Positions 6,565 through 9,625 of a stretch of 9,625 bases of DNA are shown in pieces; position 1 is the first letter of the stretch; every line of letters begins with the position of its first letter. Position numbers and translations under genes: made by a program. The notes under the pieces are model-generated. The model made no database searches and was not told the DNA's origin. It saw only the letters and a list, made by a program, of their open reading frames with translations. The stretch lies in NCBI GenBank assembly GCA_030151865.1, contig JASLCK010000396.1:1-9625 (forward strand), written 5' to 3'. The DNA is from Rhodospirillaceae bacterium (lineage in GTDB: Bacteria > Pseudomonadota > Alphaproteobacteria > Rhodospirillales > Magnetospirillaceae).

Positions 6565-7503
6565 ATGAACAGGCCATTCCCTCTCAACAGGTCGGAAAAG
6601 CACAAAAACAAACAGATCCACGAAGAAGCGACGCAGTGGTATGCGATCATGGAAGACGATTCCAAGGTCGCCGACAATTTGCCTGCCTTCACCACGTGGC
6701 TGGATGCCGATCCGCGTCATCAGGCGGCTTTTCAGACCCTGTGCACCCAAAAGCCCGCATCGATCCGCACGGCGGTTTCAGCGGTCCTTAAGGCGGCGTC
6801 CTGTCTGCTGCGCCGACCGGCAACGCTGCTGGCCGCCACCGCCTGTCTGGCCTTGGCCGTCACCTTCTGGCCCGGTGCCGAGATTGCCGTGCCCTATGGA
6901 CAATGGCAAGACAGCCGACCCGGCGATGGCAGTGAATTGCGCTTCGGCCCCGGCAGTCAGGCCAGCCTGGATTTCACCAGTGAGCGCCGTCTGATCACCT
7001 TGGACAGCGGCAGCGTCATCGTCGAAGCCGCCAAGGACCCCAACCGTCCGCTGATCGTGCAAACGCCTTCGGGCGCGGTGCGGGTGGTGGGAACGCGCTT
7101 TACCGTCATCGTTGACAGCCGCAGCACCGAAATCAGCGTCACACGGGGCGAAGTGCGGGTTACGCCCGCCGACCAGCCCGATGCCGGGCTTTCGGTCCTG
7201 CCGGCACAACGGGTTCATATGAACAAAACCGTTGTCACCCGGGATCCCAACATGACCATCCAGCCGGAAGAAAGCCTGGAAGGCTGGCGCACCGTCACCC
7301 AGGCGCCGCTGGCCGACCTGACCACCGCCTTGGAACGGGAAACCGGCCAGCATGTCCTGCTGGCCCCCACCCCGGCGGTCCGGGCCGTCTCGGTGTCGGG
7401 GCGCTTCTATGTCAGAAACGCTGACGCCACGCTGTCGCAGTTGGTCAACGCCTATGGCCTGCACCGCACCGATACGCCGTTTGGGGTCACCCTGCTCTAT
7501 TAG
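6565..7503 (+). CDS. FecR-type membrane anti-sigma/signal transducer
   Basis: FecR proteins hold and activate their partner ECF sigma factor in the cytoplasm and sense the state of a TonB-dependent receptor from the periplasm. The 312-residue product has the FecR N-terminal cytoplasmic domain (EEATQWYAIM at 20-29 and FTTWLDADPRHQAAF at 42-56, with the conserved Trp pair). One membrane helix spans about 84-102 and the periplasmic FecR domain about 110-220 (core VRVVGTRFTV, then ISVTRGEVRV). The C-terminal segment, about 237-312, resembles an STN-like fold (PLADLTTALERETGQHVLL, SVSGRFY). The start at ATG 6565 has only a distant GAGGA; the domain layout requires a start near here. It is 69 nt after the sigma gene and probably co-transcribed. 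No receptor gene follows, which is unusual for fecIR loci. Confidence 0.88.
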   Translation: MNRPFPLNRSEKHKNKQIHEEATQWYAIMEDDSKVADNLPAFTTWLDADPRHQAAFQTLCTQKPASIRTAVSAVLKAASCLLRRPATLLAATACLALAVTFWPGAEIAVPYGQWQDSRPGDGSELRFGPGSQASLDFTSERRLITLDSGSVIVEAAKDPNRPLIVQTPSGAVRVVGTRFTVIVDSRSTEISVTRGEVRVTPADQPDAGLSVLPAQRVHMNKTVVTRDPNMTIQPEESLEGWRTVTQAPLADLTTALERETGQHVLLAPTPAVRAVSVSGRFYVRNADATLSQLVNAYGLHRTDTPFGVTLLY

Positions 7504-7509
7504 AGCCGA

Positions 7510-7536
7510 TTTCGACCTGATTGGATCAGATCGAAA
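7510..7536. terminator. Weak hairpin in the gap between fecR and the aminotransferase
   Basis: TTTCGA + CTGAT pairs with ATCAG + TCGAAA around a 3-nt loop, with one internal C/A mismatch. It begins 6 nt after the fecR stop, between convergent genes. There is no T run on either strand, so it is only a possible terminator. Confidence 0.35.
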
Positions 7537-7588
7537 ATGCGATCAGCCCGCACGGTGCTTGAGCCTAGCTGACGCCAAATGATTGGAC

Positions 7589-8683
7589 TCACCCGGCAAA
7601 AGATCGAATGGCCGCAACGACCTGCTCAATCTCATCATCTTGTAAGTGTGATGACATGGGGAGGCTTAAGACTTCGCCGGCCAGTTGCTCGGCAATCGGC
7701 CAATGTCCCGATACGCTCTCCCGATAGCAAGGTTGCTGATGCGGGGGCACGGGGTAATGGATGACGGTTCCGATGCCAGAACGGTCAAGGTGTGACTTCA
7801 GCGCATCACGCTGTTTGCTGCGAATCACAAAGAGATGCCAAACCGGGTTCGAATAACCAGCCGTTTCTGGCAAGATGATATTTTCATTCTTCAGGTGATG
7901 AAGATACTTATCGGCAATATTTTGTCTTTTTTGATTCCACTCATCTAAAAGACGCAATTTCTCGCGCAGGAATGCGGCTTGCAGCTCATCCAAACGACTA
8001 TTATATCCAGGCAGATCATGCTGATATTTTATGGATGACCCATAATTGCGTAGCAGGCGCACCTTACTGGCGATGTCGTCATCGTTTGTGAGCACCGCGC
8101 CGCCATCCCCCAGGCAGCCAAGATTTTTACCTGGGTAAAAACTCGTTCCGGCCGCATGGCCCAGGGACCCTACGCGCCGTCCGTTGTAACGCGCCCCCTG
8201 AGCCTGTGCGGCATCCTCGATCACCACCAACCCATATTGGCGGGCGATTTCATTAATCGGATCCATGTCCGCCGGTTGGCCATAGAGATGAACCGGCATG
8301 ATTGCGCGCGTTTTTGGGGTAATCGCGGCGGCAATTTTCTGGGGATCAAGATTATAGGTCTTAATATCGGGCTCGACGGCTACCGGCGTGGCTCCACACT
8401 GACTGACGGCAAGCCAGGTGGCGATGAAGGTGTTCGAAGGGACGATCACTTCATCGCCGTTCCCAATGCCATAGGCCCGCAAGATAAGGTGCAGCGCTTC
8501 CAAACCGTTGCCGACGCCGATGCAATGCTTGACGTCGCTATAGGCGGCAAATTCCGCCTCAAAGGCCTCCAGTTCAGGGCCCATGATGAACCAACCGGAG
8601 TTCATAACCCGGCGGTATGCAGTGTCGAGTGCGTCACCGATGGAGCCATTGACGCGGCCTAGGTCAAGAAAGGGAACCTTCAT
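7589..8683 (-). CDS. DegT/DnrJ/EryC1-family PLP-dependent nucleotide-sugar aminotransferase (FdtB-like)
   Basis: These enzymes transfer an amino group from glutamate to a keto-sugar nucleotide, making amino-deoxysugars for O-antigen, glycans or antibiotics. The 364-residue product has the fold-type I landmarks: GVGNGLEALHLILRA (55-69, phosphate-binding), VIVPSNTFIATW (79-90), VIEDAAQAQGA with Asp157 for the pyridine nitrogen, SFYPGKNLG with Lys186 as the Schiff-base lysine, NYGSSIKY and YNSRLDELQAA. The pattern PVHLYGQPADMDPI and the overall sequence resemble FdtB/QdtB/TylB 3-keto-sugar aminotransferases acting on dTDP-linked sugars, but the exact sugar cannot be read. I chose ATG 8683 (MKVPFLDLGRVN), where family similarity begins; the frame stays open upstream to 8887, but that extension is Lys/Ser/Pro-rich, unlike the family, and would overlap the preceding gene. 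Base composition is lower in GC than in the genes at 1-7500. Confidence 0.88.
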   Translation of the reverse strand: MKVPFLDLGRVNGSIGDALDTAYRRVMNSGWFIMGPELEAFEAEFAAYSDVKHCIGVGNGLEALHLILRAYGIGNGDEVIVPSNTFIATWLAVSQCGATPVAVEPDIKTYNLDPQKIAAAITPKTRAIMPVHLYGQPADMDPINEIARQYGLVVIEDAAQAQGARYNGRRVGSLGHAAGTSFYPGKNLGCLGDGGAVLTNDDDIASKVRLLRNYGSSIKYQHDLPGYNSRLDELQAAFLREKLRLLDEWNQKRQNIADKYLHHLKNENIILPETAGYSNPVWHLFVIRSKQRDALKSHLDRSGIGTVIHYPVPPHQQPCYRESVSGHWPIAEQLAGEVLSLPMSSHLQDDEIEQVVAAIRSFAG

Positions 8684-8879
8684 CGTTCGGGAGCCTTTAT
8701 TGTATTCTTTGTCTTTAAGAACTGTTTTCGACAGCTCTTGTTTCGGGAGCGCCGACAGGTCTGGGGGCTTAAGGGAACGCAAGCGTTGGCCACCAGAGGG
8801 CAACTGCTTTGTTTTCCCGTCTTTGCTGATCTTGTCAGAAACGAGCAACGGGTTAAACCGTGGAGAGCCTTGATAGTCC
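8684..8879. other. Intergenic stretch between the ABC transporter and aminotransferase genes
   Basis: About 196 nt carry no convincing gene. On the minus strand a TACAAT hexamer (8699-8704) could be a -10 for the aminotransferase, but no good -35 lies 16-18 nt upstream and the leader would be only about 10 nt. A small inverted repeat, CTGT...ACAG (8722-8734), is present. The frame of the aminotransferase is open across this region, but the residues do not match the family. Confidence 0.4.
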
Positions 8880-9625
8880 TTAACCAATCTGCGCAGGGGG
8901 TGTGGGGGTCTGCTGATGGGATTGCGACATTTGGACGAGACGGCGGAACGTCTCGTTCCTCTCTAGCAGATCATCATAAGATCCCAGGTCACTAATCTGT
9001 CCTTGCTCCATCATGACCAAGCGGTCACAGGAATGAAGCGTCGAAAGCCGATGGGCAATCGCGATGATCGTTAGTTCGCCCTTCAGCTTCTGAATGGTCA
9101 CGGCGATACGGTGTTCTGTTTCCACATCCAAGGCCGAGGTCGCTTCGTCAAGGATCAGAAGAGACGGCTGTTTATAAAGCGCCCGAGCCAAGGCAAGACG
9201 TTGCCGTTGTCCGCCCGAGAGACGCTTGCCGTTTTCCCCCACCGAACTATTCAGGCCTTCGTCAAAGCTGCAGACGACATCCCACAATTCGGCTTGTTCC
9301 AAGGCTTTTTGAACCAGGCGGACATCGATATCCTGCTCTTCGATGCCGAAGGCCACATTCTGTTTGATCGATGCCTCAAAGATATAGGGCTGTTGGTCAA
9401 CATAGCCAATCGTGTGACGGAGCGCGTGAATGCGGTTCCCATCAACCTCTTGATCGTCGATTAGGTAGGAACCTTGTTGCGGCTCGAGGAAGCCCAACAG
9501 AATCGCGATCAATGTGGTTTTACCCGCACCAGAAGGACCGATGATGCCGATAAACTCTCCTTTACGGATCGTCAGATTAATATCAGACAGAGTCGGTTTG
9601 GTGGCATTGGGATAGGTAAAGCTAA
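8880..9625 (-). CDS. ABC transporter, ATPase domain of an exporter-type (MsbA/PglK-like) protein, 5' end outside the window
   Basis: The last 247 residues of an ABC exporter are visible, and the frame continues past the window edge. All nucleotide-binding motifs are present and intact. They are the A-loop Tyr in SFTYPNAT, Walker A GPSGAGKTT (visible residues 29-37), the Q-loop in YVDQQPYIFEAS, the signature LSGGQRQRLALARAL, Walker B LLILDEATSALD, and the H-loop IAIAHRLSTL. The tail is Gln/Pro/Ser-rich. The motif style (DINLTIRKGEFIGIIGPSGAGKTTL and GSYDDLLERNETFRRLV) is that of fused membrane-ATPase exporters such as lipid, polysaccharide or lipid-linked oligosaccharide flippases, so a membrane domain should lie upstream; this cannot be checked here. 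The neighbouring sugar aminotransferase supports a role in surface glycan export, by inference. ATP hydrolysis function is sure; the substrate is not. Confidence 0.85.
   Translation of the reverse strand, partial: SFTYPNATKPTLSDINLTIRKGEFIGIIGPSGAGKTTLIAILLGFLEPQQGSYLIDDQEVDGNRIHALRHTIGYVDQQPYIFEASIKQNVAFGIEEQDIDVRLVQKALEQAELWDVVCSFDEGLNSSVGENGKRLSGGQRQRLALARALYKQPSLLILDEATSALDVETEHRIAVTIQKLKGELTIIAIAHRLSTLHSCDRLVMMEQGQISDLGSYDDLLERNETFRRLVQMSQSHQQTPTPPAQIG

Noticed and set aside
6513..6791. A plus-strand open frame of 92 codons overlapping the fecR start
   Set aside because: It lies in a different frame from fecR, shows no family features, and fecR is clearly coding across the overlap.

Overview
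The window looks like chromosomal DNA of an alphaproteobacterium, most likely a member of the Rhodospirillales (Magnetospirillum/Rhodospirillum-like). This is inferred from the GC-rich codon use up to about 7.5 kb and from the protein families, not from any marker gene. It holds nine genes in three blocks. No tRNA, rRNA, CRISPR array, insertion sequence or phage gene was seen.

Block 1 (1-3629, plus strand) is a tricarballylate/tricarboxylate utilisation operon in the order transporter (tcuC-like, 5' end outside the window), FAD-dependent dehydrogenase (tcuA), and membrane iron-sulfur electron-transfer protein (tcuB). The transporter would import the tricarboxylate, TcuA would oxidise it (tricarballylate to cis-aconitate in the Salmonella pathway), and TcuB would pass the electrons from the flavin into the membrane. 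As written, tcuB is interrupted by a frameshift near 2629-2630, between its two cysteine clusters. A strong hairpin at 3645-3675 separates this operon from the convergent next block.

Block 2 (3682-7503) is an energised outer-membrane transport and signalling module. exbB, exbD and tonB form a tight minus-strand operon (5 nt gap, then a 1 nt overlap). Divergent to it, across a regulatory gap of about 257 nt, lie a FecI-type ECF sigma factor and a FecR-type membrane anti-sigma/signal-transfer protein. A Fur-like palindrome at 5773-5793 sits next to a candidate exbB promoter and suggests iron control. The cognate FecA-type receptor is not in the window: directly after fecR comes an unrelated convergent gene.

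Block 3 (7589-9625, minus strand) is visibly more AT-rich and has another theme: a DegT/DnrJ/EryC1-family (FdtB-like) nucleotide-sugar aminotransferase and, upstream of it, the ATPase half of an exporter-type ABC transporter that runs out of the window. This is probably the edge of a surface-polysaccharide or O-antigen cluster, perhaps acquired by transfer. The change in composition falls in the short gap at about 7504-7588.

The annotated families are known ones. I did not find a convincing undescribed system. The points most worth a second look are the tcuB frameshift, the receptor-less fecIR pair beside exbBD-tonB, and the position of a tricarboxylate catabolic operon next to a ferric-citrate-type signalling pair.
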